A stretch of DNA of 13,414 nt, taken from positions 1 to 13,414 of the forward strand of contig JACQNT010000095.1 of NCBI GenBank assembly GCA_016202915.1. Direction: 5' to 3'. This stretch comes from Acidobacteriota bacterium. GTDB taxonomy: Bacteria > Acidobacteriota > Polarisedimenticolia > Gp22-AA2. Shown one piece after another: positions 6,050-12,952 of the stretch (position 1 is its first letter; every line of letters begins with the position of its first letter). The notes under the pieces were generated by a model. The model made no database searches. It was not told the origin of the DNA and saw nothing but the letters and a program-made list of their open reading frames with translations. Position numbers and translations under genes: made by a program.

Positions 6050-7165
6050 ATGAACCCATCGAAATGTATGAACTTATCGAACGGTTTGGCTCATCGTTCC
6101 TTGTGCACCCCGCATCACCGCATCCTCGCCGTATGGGCCCTCCTCCTGGGGCTCACGGCAGGCTTCCTCCCCCCGGTGATGGCCGCCGAACACCTGATGG
6201 CGATCCAGGAGGTCTTCCCCGGGACGCTGGTCGAGCCCGCGGCGCAGTACGTAATGCTGAGGATGACCTCCTCGGGGCAAACTTTCGTGAACGGCACCTA
6301 TGTCGAGCTTCAAGACGCCACGGGAGCGGTGTTGGGACGATTCGGAACCTTCGACCACAATGTACTCTCCGGCGGGGTCTTCGGCTGCGCCTACCCAGGC
6401 TGCCCGGCCATCCTGATCGGGACCACGGCGGCGCAGAGCCTCCTCGGCTTCCCCTTCGACCAGACCGTCGATTCCCAGGCGGGGCGCAGATCGCTGCCGT
6501 TGATGGGCGGGAGGGCCTGCTTCCGAAGCACCTTCTCCGTGTTCGACTGCGTGGCCTGGGGGAGCTTCGGGGGCACCAACACCATCGCGAACCCGGGCAA
6601 TCTGTGCGACACGAACTTCGGCGCTCCGGCCGCGCCCCTGTCCCCCGGCTTTGCCCTGACCCGCAAGCAGTTCAGCTGCGCCAGCAAGGAGAACTCTCTC
6701 GACTTCGAGAACCGCTTCCCCCATCCGGTTGCGAACAGCGGCATGAACGCCAATAGCGACGGCGACCAGGACGGCCTGATCGACGTGCTGGACTGCGCCG
6801 ACGGCGACACGGCGGCGCTCTATTTCCCCGCGCCGATCTCGGGACTCGCCGTCACCGGGCCGCCAACCCTCGTCTCCTGGGAGCCGCAGGACAGGACCTC
6901 CGGGAGCTCGACTCTCTACGACGTGGTCCGCGGGGGGTTGCTCGATCTCAGGGGATCCCGGTCGTACGAGCTGGCGGACTGCATGCAGAACGATCAGCTG
7001 GCGAACTCCACGGCCGATCCCGGCCCGGATCCGCCGGAGGGAGACGGGGTTTACTATCTCGCGCGGGCTGCCAACAACTGCGGGCCCGGCTCCTACGGGA
7101 ACAGCAGTCTGATCCCCGACCCGCGGGACTTCCTGGACGACCCGATCAAGACGCCTTGTCCCTGA
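6050..7165 (+). CDS. Secreted protein with calcium-loop motif and fibronectin-like C-terminal domain
   Basis: This 371-aa protein has a long N-region, a hydrophobic stretch at about 25-44 and a cleavage site near MAA/E (46-47), so it is exported. Residues 47-110 (IQEVFPGTLVEPAAQYVMLRM... GTYVELQDATGAVLGRF) form a beta-rich region resembling lamin-tail-like domains. A middle region carries several cysteine pairs. Residues 235-251 read NSDGDQDGLIDVLDC, a D-x-D-x-D-G thrombospondin-3/EF-hand-like calcium loop. The final 110 residues (VSWEP... YDVVRG... YYLARAANNCGPGSYG) look like a fibronectin-III-like module that I recall at the ends of secreted proteins in Acidobacteriota-like genomes. The start is fixed by GAGGAGGT 4 nt upstream; an ATG at 6068 is an alternative. 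No catalytic motif is seen; the function is unknown, possibly surface or extracellular binding. Confidence 0.75.
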   Translation: MNPSKCMNLSNGLAHRSLCTPHHRILAVWALLLGLTAGFLPPVMAAEHLMAIQEVFPGTLVEPAAQYVMLRMTSSGQTFVNGTYVELQDATGAVLGRFGTFDHNVLSGGVFGCAYPGCPAILIGTTAAQSLLGFPFDQTVDSQAGRRSLPLMGGRACFRSTFSVFDCVAWGSFGGTNTIANPGNLCDTNFGAPAAPLSPGFALTRKQFSCASKENSLDFENRFPHPVANSGMNANSDGDQDGLIDVLDCADGDTAALYFPAPISGLAVTGPPTLVSWEPQDRTSGSSTLYDVVRGGLLDLRGSRSYELADCMQNDQLANSTADPGPDPPEGDGVYYLARAANNCGPGSYGNSSLIPDPRDFLDDPIKTPCP

Positions 7166-7196
7166 GGGACCCGCCGCCCTCGGCGAGAAGCGCACG

Positions 7197-8726
7197 ATGA
7201 CCCCGACCCGGCCCCGCGGAGTGGTCCTGATCGAACCCGACATCAACCCGATCACCCGGCGCTTCGGCCTGCCGATCGTCGCCGCCTACCCGCCGCTGGC
7301 GCAGGTCCGTCTGGCCGCGCAGATCACCGCGGCCGAGGTGGAGATCGCCGACCTGAGGATCCCCGGGGAGCGCGACCGACTCCTGGAGCGGATTCGCCGG
7401 AAGCCGCCGGCGGTCGTCGGGATCTCTGTCACCTTCACCTCCAACGGCGACGAGGCGATCGACATTGCGGCGGCCGTGAGCCGCGCGTGTCCCTCGACCG
7501 CCATCGTCCTCGGCGGCACCGCCCCGTCGGAGGATCCACAATCGTTTCTCGACAGCGCCGCCGATCTGATCTGCTTCCGGGGTGGGGACCGGGCGCTGGC
7601 GGCCTTGGTCGCCGAGGTCGTCGAGACGGGCCGGACCCCCGGGCATTTCCCCGGCTTCTTCCACCGTGAAGGGGAGCGCTGGCGGCTCGACCCCGGCCCG
7701 CCCGCTCCGGCGATGAGCGATCTGCGCCGCTACGCATGGCATCTCCTTCCCGATCGCTACTGGAGGAACTACTACCAGGGACTCCGGTCCACCGGGATCG
7801 GGCAGACCAGCGAAGGATGCCCGTTCGACTGCACCTTCTGCAGCGTGTGGAAGACCCACGGCCGCCGGGTGTCGCTGGCCTCGCTGGAGAACGTGAAGCA
7901 CGATCTTCGGTCCCTGCCCCGCTCCGTCCGCGGGTTCTTCTTCGCCGACGACATCTGGATGCAGGCCAGCGAGCAGCAGATCCGGGATCTCTACGACCCG
8001 CTCCTGGAGTGGATCGCCGGCGAGCTCCGTCCGCGCCGCGGCGACTTCTGGCTGACGGTCGAGACGCGCACCGACCTCTACCTGCGCCAGGAGGATCGCT
8101 TCAAGGCCTGGATCCGGAGGGGCGGATTGAAGCGGATCCTGTTCGGGGTCGAGGCGGTGACCGACGATCTGCTGGAGAGGTTCAGCAAGCGCAACACCGT
8201 CGACGCCAACAGCGAGGCGATCCGGCGGGCCGCCGAGGCCGGCGCCTACGTCACCGCCCAGTTCGTCATCCCGTGCGATGCGGAGCGCGCCTATTTCGAC
8301 GAGATCGTCGCCTTCCTGCAGGCGCATCGACGCTGGATGCGAACCGCCAACTTCACCATCGCGACGCCCCTGCCGGGAACGGAGCTGTACGGGCGGGTGC
8401 TGGCGACGTATCCCGAGCTGGCCGATCGGCGCGTCGTGAGGCATCCCTCATTCTCGCTGTTCACCGCCCTGACAGCCACGCGGCTCGACCCGGTGGAGTT
8501 CTACGGGCAGGTGGCGCGCGTCTACAAGGAGGCGAACCAGGTGGCCTTCCGGCCGGCGATCATTCCCCAGGGTCTCCGGACCCTCGTTCTCTCTCCCTGG
8601 CTGATCCCGCGGTTGCTGAGGATGCCGCGCGCCCTGCGGGCCTTGCAGGACCCGCGGATGTTCCTGGAGACGCACTTGCAGGTCCAGGGGAACCGCCTGC
8701 TCGCCGCGGCGGACGCCGCGGCCTGA
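7197..8726 (+). CDS. B12-binding-domain radical SAM protein
   Basis: This 509-aa cytosolic enzyme has a cobalamin-binding-like Rossmann domain at about residues 10-170 (AYPPLAQVRLAAQI, PAVVGISVTFTSNGDEAIDIAAAV, IVLGGTAPSEDP, DLICFRGGD). A radical SAM domain follows, with the [4Fe-4S] motif CPFDCTFC (Cys208, Cys212, Cys215), FFADDIWM, and IKR-type strands LKRILFGVEAVTDDLLERFSKRN. The classical DxHxxG cobalamin-ligand motif is not seen, so any B12 may be bound base-off without His. The C-terminal 90 residues have a Pro/Leu/Arg-rich helical region. Class B members methylate or rearrange lipids, bacteriochlorophyll precursors and natural products; the substrate here is unknown. No hopanoid, squalene or peptide-precursor gene is adjacent. 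The start at 7197 has a modest GAGAAG site and lies 31 nt after the preceding gene. Confidence 0.88.
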   Translation: MTPTRPRGVVLIEPDINPITRRFGLPIVAAYPPLAQVRLAAQITAAEVEIADLRIPGERDRLLERIRRKPPAVVGISVTFTSNGDEAIDIAAAVSRACPSTAIVLGGTAPSEDPQSFLDSAADLICFRGGDRALAALVAEVVETGRTPGHFPGFFHREGERWRLDPGPPAPAMSDLRRYAWHLLPDRYWRNYYQGLRSTGIGQTSEGCPFDCTFCSVWKTHGRRVSLASLENVKHDLRSLPRSVRGFFFADDIWMQASEQQIRDLYDPLLEWIAGELRPRRGDFWLTVETRTDLYLRQEDRFKAWIRRGGLKRILFGVEAVTDDLLERFSKRNTVDANSEAIRRAAEAGAYVTAQFVIPCDAERAYFDEIVAFLQAHRRWMRTANFTIATPLPGTELYGRVLATYPELADRRVVRHPSFSLFTALTATRLDPVEFYGQVARVYKEANQVAFRPAIIPQGLRTLVLSPWLIPRLLRMPRALRALQDPRMFLETHLQVQGNRLLAAADAAA

Positions 8727-8750
8727 GGCGGCGTTGACGACGGGTGTGCC

Positions 8751-9323
8751 GTGAGGATCCTCACCTTCGCCGGTTCTCTCCGCGCCGGATCGTTCAACAG
8801 GAAGCTCCTGAACGTCGCCGTCGAAACGTTGCGGAGCAGGGCCGACATCGATCTCCTCGACCTGCGCGAGGTGGCGATGCCGCTCTACGACGGCGACCTG
8901 GAAGAGAAGGAGGGCTTGCCGGAAGGCGCCCGGAGGTTCAAGGCGAGGATCGCGGCCGCGGACGCGATCCTGATCGCCACTCCCGAGTACAACAACTCGG
9001 TCCCCGGCCCCCTCAAGAACGCCATCGACTGGGCGTCGCGTCCTCCCGACAACCCGTTCAAGGGGAAGGTCGTCCTGCTGATGGGGGCGTCGCCCGGGCA
9101 GTTCGGCGCCGTGCGCGGGGTCCTGGCGGTGCGGCTCATCCTCACCGCCCTGTCCGCGATCGTCATCCCGCAGATGGGCCTGATCCCGAGGGCCGACCAG
9201 GCGTTCGACGAGGCAGGAGCGCTCAAGGATCCGAAGAGCAGGAACCAGGTCGAGAAGGCCTGCGCGGAGCTGCTGCGCGTGGCGGCCGCGCTCACGGCGC
9301 CGGGGCCGGAGGCGCCGCGTTGA
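8751..9323 (+). CDS. NADPH-dependent FMN reductase (flavodoxin-like fold)
   Basis: This 190-aa protein belongs to the NADPH-dependent FMN reductase/quinone reductase family (ChrR/YieF-like). The FMN-phosphate loop GSLRAGSFNRKL (about residues 8-19) and the strongly conserved PEYNNSVPGPLKNAIDWASRP (about 83-103) are both intact, as is the following LMGASPGQFG segment. It would reduce FMN or quinones, possibly in protection against redox stress. GTG at 8751 is the start because the family begins MRILxFAGSLR; the Shine-Dalgarno is weak. It lies 24 nt after the radical SAM gene and may be cotranscribed. Its last 32 bp overlap the 3' end of the convergent DUF547 gene. Confidence 0.9.
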   Translation: MRILTFAGSLRAGSFNRKLLNVAVETLRSRADIDLLDLREVAMPLYDGDLEEKEGLPEGARRFKARIAAADAILIATPEYNNSVPGPLKNAIDWASRPPDNPFKGKVVLLMGASPGQFGAVRGVLAVRLILTALSAIVIPQMGLIPRADQAFDEAGALKDPKSRNQVEKACAELLRVAAALTAPGPEAPR

Positions 9324-10161
9324 GCGACCAGTCGTATTCCAGGAACTCGATCGCCGGACTGCCCCCCTGGCCCCCGATCCAGCGCGCCACCTCCGGCGCG
9401 GCGTAGGCCGCCACGTAGGCGGTGGTCGTCGGGGCCGCGCCCCGCCAGCCCGGTCCGACGAAGTCCTCTCCGTACCAGTCGAAGTACCGGGATAGGCGCA
9501 GCTTCCCCCCTTCCACGCGGACGTTGCGCGGGTCGGCCAGGAACGCCTTCGTCCTCTCCTTCAGCTGGTCGTCGATCCGATCGCCGTCGAAGGCCCACGG
9601 AGGAAGCGGCGCGCAGGACATCGAGGCGCAGTTCACGGCGAAGTGGATGCGGGGATCCCGGAAGAACGGCCGGAGGATCCGGTGCTCGATGTCGTCCAGG
9701 GGCACCTCAAAGCCCCCGACACGGTGCCTGGCGACCGTCCAGACTCCGGGAATCTGCCTGATGGAGGTCGCCTCCGGGTGGTCGAGGATCGACCGGACCG
9801 TGAGGGCGTTGTAGGCGTTGATCAGCAGGGCCTCGAGATGACCGGGCGCCAGGCGCTCGATCCGCGCGCTGGCGACCCGCCCCAGGTAAGCGTCCAGCTC
9901 GGTCCGCCGCTCCCGCATCAAGCGGTAGTCCACGAGGCCGTCGCGAGTCCCTCCGGCGAGGAGCCGGTCCCACTCCTGGTGCTCGAACCGCTCCTTCCCC
10001 GCCGCGAGGCAGGCCTCCACGGCGCGGGCGATCTCCCCCGTCACCCGCCGCGCGGCCGGGCCGCCGCACGCCGCCACCAGGAACAGGGCCAGGAGCGGCC
10101 AGGAGACCGTGGACCGACTCCGGCCGACGATGGCCCGCGGCCTGATGGAGCGCACCCTCAC
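9292..10161 (-). CDS. DUF547 domain lipoprotein
   Basis: This 289-aa predicted lipoprotein starts at GTG 10161, overlapping the stop of the zinc-ribbon gene by 4 bp (GTGA). A basic N-region and a hydrophobic stretch (WPLLALFLVAAC) lead to a lipobox with acceptor Cys32, so it should be lipid-anchored in the periplasm or outer membrane. The mature part is a DUF547 domain: LLINAYNALTVRSILDHP, LDDIEHRILRPFF, and HFAVNCASMSCAPLPPWAF, followed by LKERTKAFLADPRNV and LSRYFDWYGEDF. The biochemical role of DUF547 is not established. A longer reading upstream of 10161 would overlap the zinc-ribbon gene in another frame and is rejected. It converges on the FMN reductase with a 32-bp overlap. Confidence 0.85.
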   Translation of the reverse strand: MRVRSIRPRAIVGRSRSTVSWPLLALFLVAACGGPAARRVTGEIARAVEACLAAGKERFEHQEWDRLLAGGTRDGLVDYRLMRERRTELDAYLGRVASARIERLAPGHLEALLINAYNALTVRSILDHPEATSIRQIPGVWTVARHRVGGFEVPLDDIEHRILRPFFRDPRIHFAVNCASMSCAPLPPWAFDGDRIDDQLKERTKAFLADPRNVRVEGGKLRLSRYFDWYGEDFVGPGWRGAAPTTTAYVAAYAAPEVARWIGGQGGSPAIEFLEYDWSLNAAPPAPAP

Positions 10162-10463
10162 TTGAAGATGTTGCCCAGCCTGCCGAAGAAGCTCTTCCCC
10201 TGCGCCAGAACCTGGTCGATCTCGCCGCCGTCGAACCAGAGGCCGTTGCAGGCGACGCAGCGATCGACCTTGATCCCCTTGAACTCGACCTCCGCCAGCT
10301 CCATGCCGCACTTGGGGCAGCGCATGTGGTGGAGCTGCTTCAGGCGGGCGCGCTCCTCATCCTGCAGCTTCGCCTGCCGCGCTTCGATCTCCTTGCGCCG
10401 GCGCTCGAACTCCAAGCGCGCGAAGTACTCGTCTTCGGCCTTGCTGGGCTTCTCGTCGCTCAC
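10158..10463 (-). CDS. Small zf-TFIIB zinc-ribbon protein
   Basis: This 101-aa protein has a charged, probably coiled-coil N-terminal half (residues 10-45, FARLEFERRRKEIEARQAKL and following). A zf-TFIIB-type zinc ribbon follows: CPKCG (Cys49, Cys52) and RCVACNGLWFDGGEID (Cys69, Cys72). The ending GKSFFGRLGNIFK resembles other members. Two in-frame GTG codons occur. The one at 10463 is chosen because GGAGG lies 6 nt before it, whereas the GTG at 10469 directly abuts GGAGG. It is translationally coupled to the DUF547 lipoprotein, which may be the functional partner. Such proteins are widespread and uncharacterised. Confidence 0.82.
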   Translation of the reverse strand: MSDEKPSKAEDEYFARLEFERRRKEIEARQAKLQDEERARLKQLHHMRCPKCGMELAEVEFKGIKVDRCVACNGLWFDGGEIDQVLAQGKSFFGRLGNIFK

Positions 10464-10506
10464 CGTCACCCTCCGGAAGATCGGCGGCTCACGCGCGCCG
10501 GGAAGA

Positions 10507-10543
10507 CCCGGCCTCCCCCGCCGGGCGGACGGGGCAGGCCGGG
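10507..10543 (-). terminator. GC-rich hairpin after the tRNA pair, possible terminator
   Basis: GGGGCAGGCCGGG (10531-10543) pairs with CCCGGCCTCCCC (10507-10518), a 12-bp stem with one bulged base. It lies 12 nt beyond the 3' end of tRNA-Glu in the direction of transcription. It is followed on the minus strand by TCTTCC, only a poor U-tract, so it may act as a weak intrinsic terminator or as a 3'-processing barrier. Confidence 0.4.
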
Positions 10544-10554
10544 AGGATGTCCGG

Positions 10555-10629
10555 TGGTAGCGCTACGGGGATTCGAACCCCGGTCTGATGGCTGAGAACC
10601 ATCCGTCCTGACCCCTAGACGATAGCGCC
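10555..10629 (-). tRNA. tRNA-Glu (anticodon CUC)
   Basis: The 75-nt minus-strand sequence folds as a complete cloverleaf. The acceptor stem is GGCGCTA/TAGCGCT (with a G1-U72 wobble), the D-arm is GTCT...GGAC, the anticodon stem is GATGG/CCATC around loop TTCTCAG (anticodon CTC), the variable loop is 4 nt, and the T-arm is CGGGG-TTCGAAT-CCCCG. Discriminator A73 is followed by an encoded CCA. It lies 8 nt downstream of tRNA-Gln and is probably cotranscribed with it. Confidence 0.95.
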
Positions 10630-10637
10630 ACCGGGGC

Positions 10638-10711
10638 TGGTTCCGGGACAGGGATTCGAACCCCGATACCATGGTCCAGAGCCATGTGTCCTACCGTTAG
10701 ACGATCCCGGA
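10638..10711 (-). tRNA. tRNA-Gln (anticodon CUG)
   Basis: The 74-nt minus-strand sequence folds as a complete cloverleaf. The acceptor is TCCGGGA/TCCCGGA with the U1-A72 pair typical of bacterial tRNA-Gln, the D-arm is GTCT...GGAC, the anticodon stem is CATGG/CCATG around loop CTCTGGA (anticodon CTG), and the T-arm is CGGGG-TTCGAAT-CCCTG. A73 and CCA are encoded. It is the first gene after a strong promoter. In bacteria lacking GlnRS this tRNA is charged by a non-discriminating GluRS and then amidated. Confidence 0.95.
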
Positions 10712-10721
10712 ACGCGCGCGA

Positions 10722-10750
10722 ATTCTAGCGGCAGGCCCGCAGGGTGTCAA
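10722..10750 (-). promoter_or_regulatory. Strong promoter of the tRNA-Gln/tRNA-Glu unit
   Basis: On the minus strand TTGACA (10750-10745) and TAGAAT (10727-10722) are separated by exactly 17 nt, the best sigma-70-like promoter in the window. The predicted start near 10715 would leave only about 4 nt before the mature tRNA-Gln 5' end. The tRNAs therefore do not depend on read-through from gltX. Confidence 0.7.
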
Positions 10751-10762
10751 TCGCTCGCGGCG

Positions 10763-10943
10763 CTGAGGACTCCTCGGCTTCTGGGGGCGGAGGCGCTGCC
10801 CTCCGCACCCGCGCCTACTGGAGCAACGCGCGCGGCTATTCCCACGGTCCTGGAATTGTCCAGGCTGTGAGCCTGTGTCGCCGGTCAGCGAGAGCCGGCT
10901 CCACGGTCCGGTGGCGGCCGCACCGAGGGTGCGGACGACTCAG
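10763..10943 (-). mobile_element. Compact copy (181 bp) of a MITE-like intergenic element
   Basis: The segment begins CTGAGGACTCC on the plus strand and ends with the inverse of CTGAGTCGTCC, so both ends carry CTGAG inverted repeats. Read on the minus strand, its interior aligns with the centre of the larger element at 12501-12975. Bases 10905-10920 match 12674-12689 (16 of 16), 10786-10810 match 12785-12809 (24 of 25), and the core between is alignable with a few small gaps, overall roughly three quarters identical by eye. It contains a short hairpin near one end (10784-10810). It fills the space between the gltX stop (one base away) and the tRNA promoter. No target duplication is visible around it. 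It has no supportable ORF. The rest of the 233-nt gap holds only the tRNA promoter. Confidence 0.6.
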
Positions 10944-10944
10944 C

Positions 10945-12453
10945 TCATTGGCGAATCCGGCTCGCGGCGTCGCCGGATTCGAGGAAGGAGACGGCCCGGT
11001 CGAGGCGCGCCAGGGCACGCTCCCGGCCGATCAGGGCCAGGACCGTGAAGATTCCGGGGCTCACCGCGGTGCCGACCAGGGCGACCCGCAGCGGATGGAT
11101 GTAGGCCGCCGCCGGCTCGTCGCGCGACGCGGCCAGGGCCCGCAGCGCCTCCTCCGTCGCGGCCTCGGTGAAGGGCGACACGCCGGCGAGCGCTCCCCGC
11201 AGGGCGCGCATGCGCGCCGCGACGCCCTGAGGGCCGCCCTCCTTCGCCGCCGTGAGGTGCTTCTCCACGGCCTCCGGCCGGTACTCGAAATCGTCCGACA
11301 GGAACGGCCGGATGTCCCGCGCGAAGTCGGGGAGGATCTTCGAGCGGGTCTTGAGCGCCTGGATCACGTGCAGGAACCAATCGCGCCGCGCCCCGCCCTC
11401 GTCGAGGTCGTGCACGAACAGCCCCGCCCGCTCGAGGTCGCCCCGAATGAGCGCCGCGACCCGGGCCGGGTCAAGATCGTTGATGTACTGGCTGTTGAGC
11501 CACTCGAGCTTCTGCTCGTCGAAGATCGCCCCCTTGCGGTTGATCGCCTCCAGGGCGAAGCCGGCGATCATCTCCTCTTTGGTCATCTTCTCCCGGCCCT
11601 CGCCGGGCGACCAGCCGAGGAGCGCCAGGAAGTTGAACAATGCTTCTGGAAGGTAGCCGCGCTCGCGGTACTCGGTCACGGAGACGGCGCCGTGCCTCTT
11701 GCTCAGCCTCTTTTTGTCGGGTCCGAGGATCAGGGGCAGGTGGGCGAAGCGCGGCGGCTCCGCCGCCACGGCGCGGTACAGGAGGATCTGCTTCGGGGTG
11801 TTGCTGATGTGGTCGTCGCCCCGGATGACGTGGGTGATGCGCATCTCGAGATCGTCCGAGACGCACGACAGGTTGTAGGTCGGCGAACCATCCGAGCGCA
11901 GCAGGACGATGTCCTCGATGACGGAGGAGTCGAACGAGGTCGGTCCGTGCACCAGGTCGTCCCAGGAGACCGCGCCGTCGGGCACCCGGAAGCGGATCAC
12001 CGCCGGCGCGCCGGCCGCCTGCCGCCTCCGGGACTCCTCGGGATCGATACGCAGGCAGGTCCGGTCGTACTTCCAGGCGGCCCCTTCCGCCTCGGCCGCC
12101 TTCCTCTTCGCCTCGAGAGCCGCGGCGCCGCAGAAGCAGCGGTACGCTCTCCCCGACTCCAGGAGTCGCCGCGCGAGGGCGCCGTGCGCCTCCAGGCTGC
12201 GCGACTGGAAGAAGGGTCCCTCGTCCCAGCCGATCCCGAGCCAGGTCAGCCCTTCGAGGATCGTCCGGACGCTCTCCTCCGTGGAGCGCGCGACGTCGGT
12301 GTCCTCGATCCTCAGGATCAGGGTTCCCCGGTGGCGCCGGGTGAACAGCCAGTTGAACAGGGCGGTCCGGGCCCCTCCGACGTGCAGGAAGCCCGTCGGG
12401 CTCGGGGCGAAACGGACGCGGACGCCGGGCTCCGGTGCGCCGTGGCTCGCCAT
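10945..12453 (-). CDS. gltX: Glutamyl-tRNA synthetase
   Basis: This 502-aa class I synthetase attaches glutamate to tRNA-Glu, and in many bacteria also to tRNA-Gln. The N-terminus reads VRVRFAPSPTGFLHVGG, with the HIGH-type motif at residues 24-27, followed by TLILRIEDTDVARST, the GluRS-specific region with CFC and a later Cys (a partial zinc site; the usual His is replaced), and the KMSKS-type motif KKRLSKRHGA (247-256). A helical anticodon-binding domain occupies the C-terminal 170 residues. The length is usual. The start is ATG 12453; the GGAGGAG upstream is too far (about 19 nt), and a -10-like TTAAAT 7 nt before the ATG suggests a leaderless or very short leader. Its substrates tRNA-Gln and tRNA-Glu lie just downstream on the same strand. 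Whether it is discriminating cannot be read by eye. Confidence 0.97.
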   Translation of the reverse strand: MASHGAPEPGVRVRFAPSPTGFLHVGGARTALFNWLFTRRHRGTLILRIEDTDVARSTEESVRTILEGLTWLGIGWDEGPFFQSRSLEAHGALARRLLESGRAYRCFCGAAALEAKRKAAEAEGAAWKYDRTCLRIDPEESRRRQAAGAPAVIRFRVPDGAVSWDDLVHGPTSFDSSVIEDIVLLRSDGSPTYNLSCVSDDLEMRITHVIRGDDHISNTPKQILLYRAVAAEPPRFAHLPLILGPDKKRLSKRHGAVSVTEYRERGYLPEALFNFLALLGWSPGEGREKMTKEEMIAGFALEAINRKGAIFDEQKLEWLNSQYINDLDPARVAALIRGDLERAGLFVHDLDEGGARRDWFLHVIQALKTRSKILPDFARDIRPFLSDDFEYRPEAVEKHLTAAKEGGPQGVAARMRALRGALAGVSPFTEAATEEALRALAASRDEPAAAYIHPLRVALVGTAVSPGIFTVLALIGRERALARLDRAVSFLESGDAASRIRQ

Positions 12454-12457
12454 GGCG

Positions 12458-12490
12458 GGGATTTAATCCCATCTCCTCCCGCTGGCACAA
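12458..12490 (-). promoter_or_regulatory. Candidate gltX promoter with palindrome over the -10
   Basis: On the minus strand TTGTGC (12490-12485) and TTAAAT (12466-12461) are 18 nt apart, and the ATG follows the -10 by 7 nt, consistent with a leaderless mRNA. The -10 lies inside the palindrome GGGATTTAATCCC (12458-12470, arms of 6 bp), which could be an operator or a short 5' hairpin. The -35 match is weak. Confidence 0.4.
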
Positions 12491-12491
12491 C

Positions 12492-12500
12492 CCCAGAAAT
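12492..12500 (+). repeat. Left 9-bp direct repeat flanking the mobile element
   Basis: CCCAGAAAT directly abuts the left end (CTGAGACATCC) of the element at 12501. An identical 9-mer in the same orientation abuts the right end at 12976-12984, as expected of a target-site duplication. Confidence 0.6.
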
Positions 12501-12520
12501 CTGAGACATCCCCACTTTCT

Positions 12521-12684
12521 GGTGGCGGCCGCTCCGCCTCGTGGGGGACGGCGTCGCCGCGCCGGGATGGGCCCAAACCGCCCACCGGCGCGGCGCCCCT
12601 CGGGTCTCCCTCGCCCGGCCGCGGCACACCGCGCGGCCACGGGCTCGGTCCGACACGCCCCCTCGAGACGGAGCGGCCGCCACC
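12521..12684 (+). repeat. Left long hairpin arm of the element
   Basis: Bases 12521-12546 (GGTGGCGGCCGCTCCGCC and onward) are complementary to 12659-12684 at 24 of 26 positions, closing a loop of about 110 nt that itself is very GC-rich and contains smaller inverted repeats. In the compact copy this whole arm is replaced by a short GGTGCGGCCGCCACC. Confidence 0.7.
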
Positions 12685-12794
12685 GGACCCAGGGAGGGGC
12701 TCACACGGACCGGCCACCCGCTCACCGACTCGACGACTCCACGTCTGAAGGGGACCACCGCGCCCAGTTGACTGAAGAAGGCACGGGTGCGGGG

Positions 12795-12952
12795 GGCAGC
12801 GCCTCCGCCGCGCGGGGCCGTCTCGCAGCGCGCCCGTGGCCGCAGGGTGTACCGCGGCCGGGCGCGCGAGAGCAGAGCGGCGACGCGGCCGTCGGCGCCT
12901 TGTGCCGATCCGGGCGCGGCGACCGCGTGCCCCGCGAGGCGGAGGCGCTGCC
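12795..12952 (-). repeat. Right long hairpin arm of the element
   Basis: GGCAGCGCCTCCGCC (12795-12809) and GGCGGAGGCGCTGCC (12938-12952) are a perfect 15-bp inverted repeat around about 128 nt. The arm as a whole is homologous to the reverse complement of the left arm. The same 15-mer occurs once, followed almost directly by a CAGAAG end, in the compact copy at 10786-10800. Confidence 0.7.

Noticed and set aside
10953..10980. GAATCCGGC/GCCGGATTC inverted repeat at the 3' end of gltX as a terminator
   Set aside because: It lies within the coding sequence and has no T-run after it on the minus strand, so it is not called a terminator.
10555..12453. Single gltX-tRNA-Gln-tRNA-Glu operon
   Set aside because: A near-consensus promoter lies 11 nt before tRNA-Gln and an element separates it from gltX, so independent transcription of the tRNAs is more likely.
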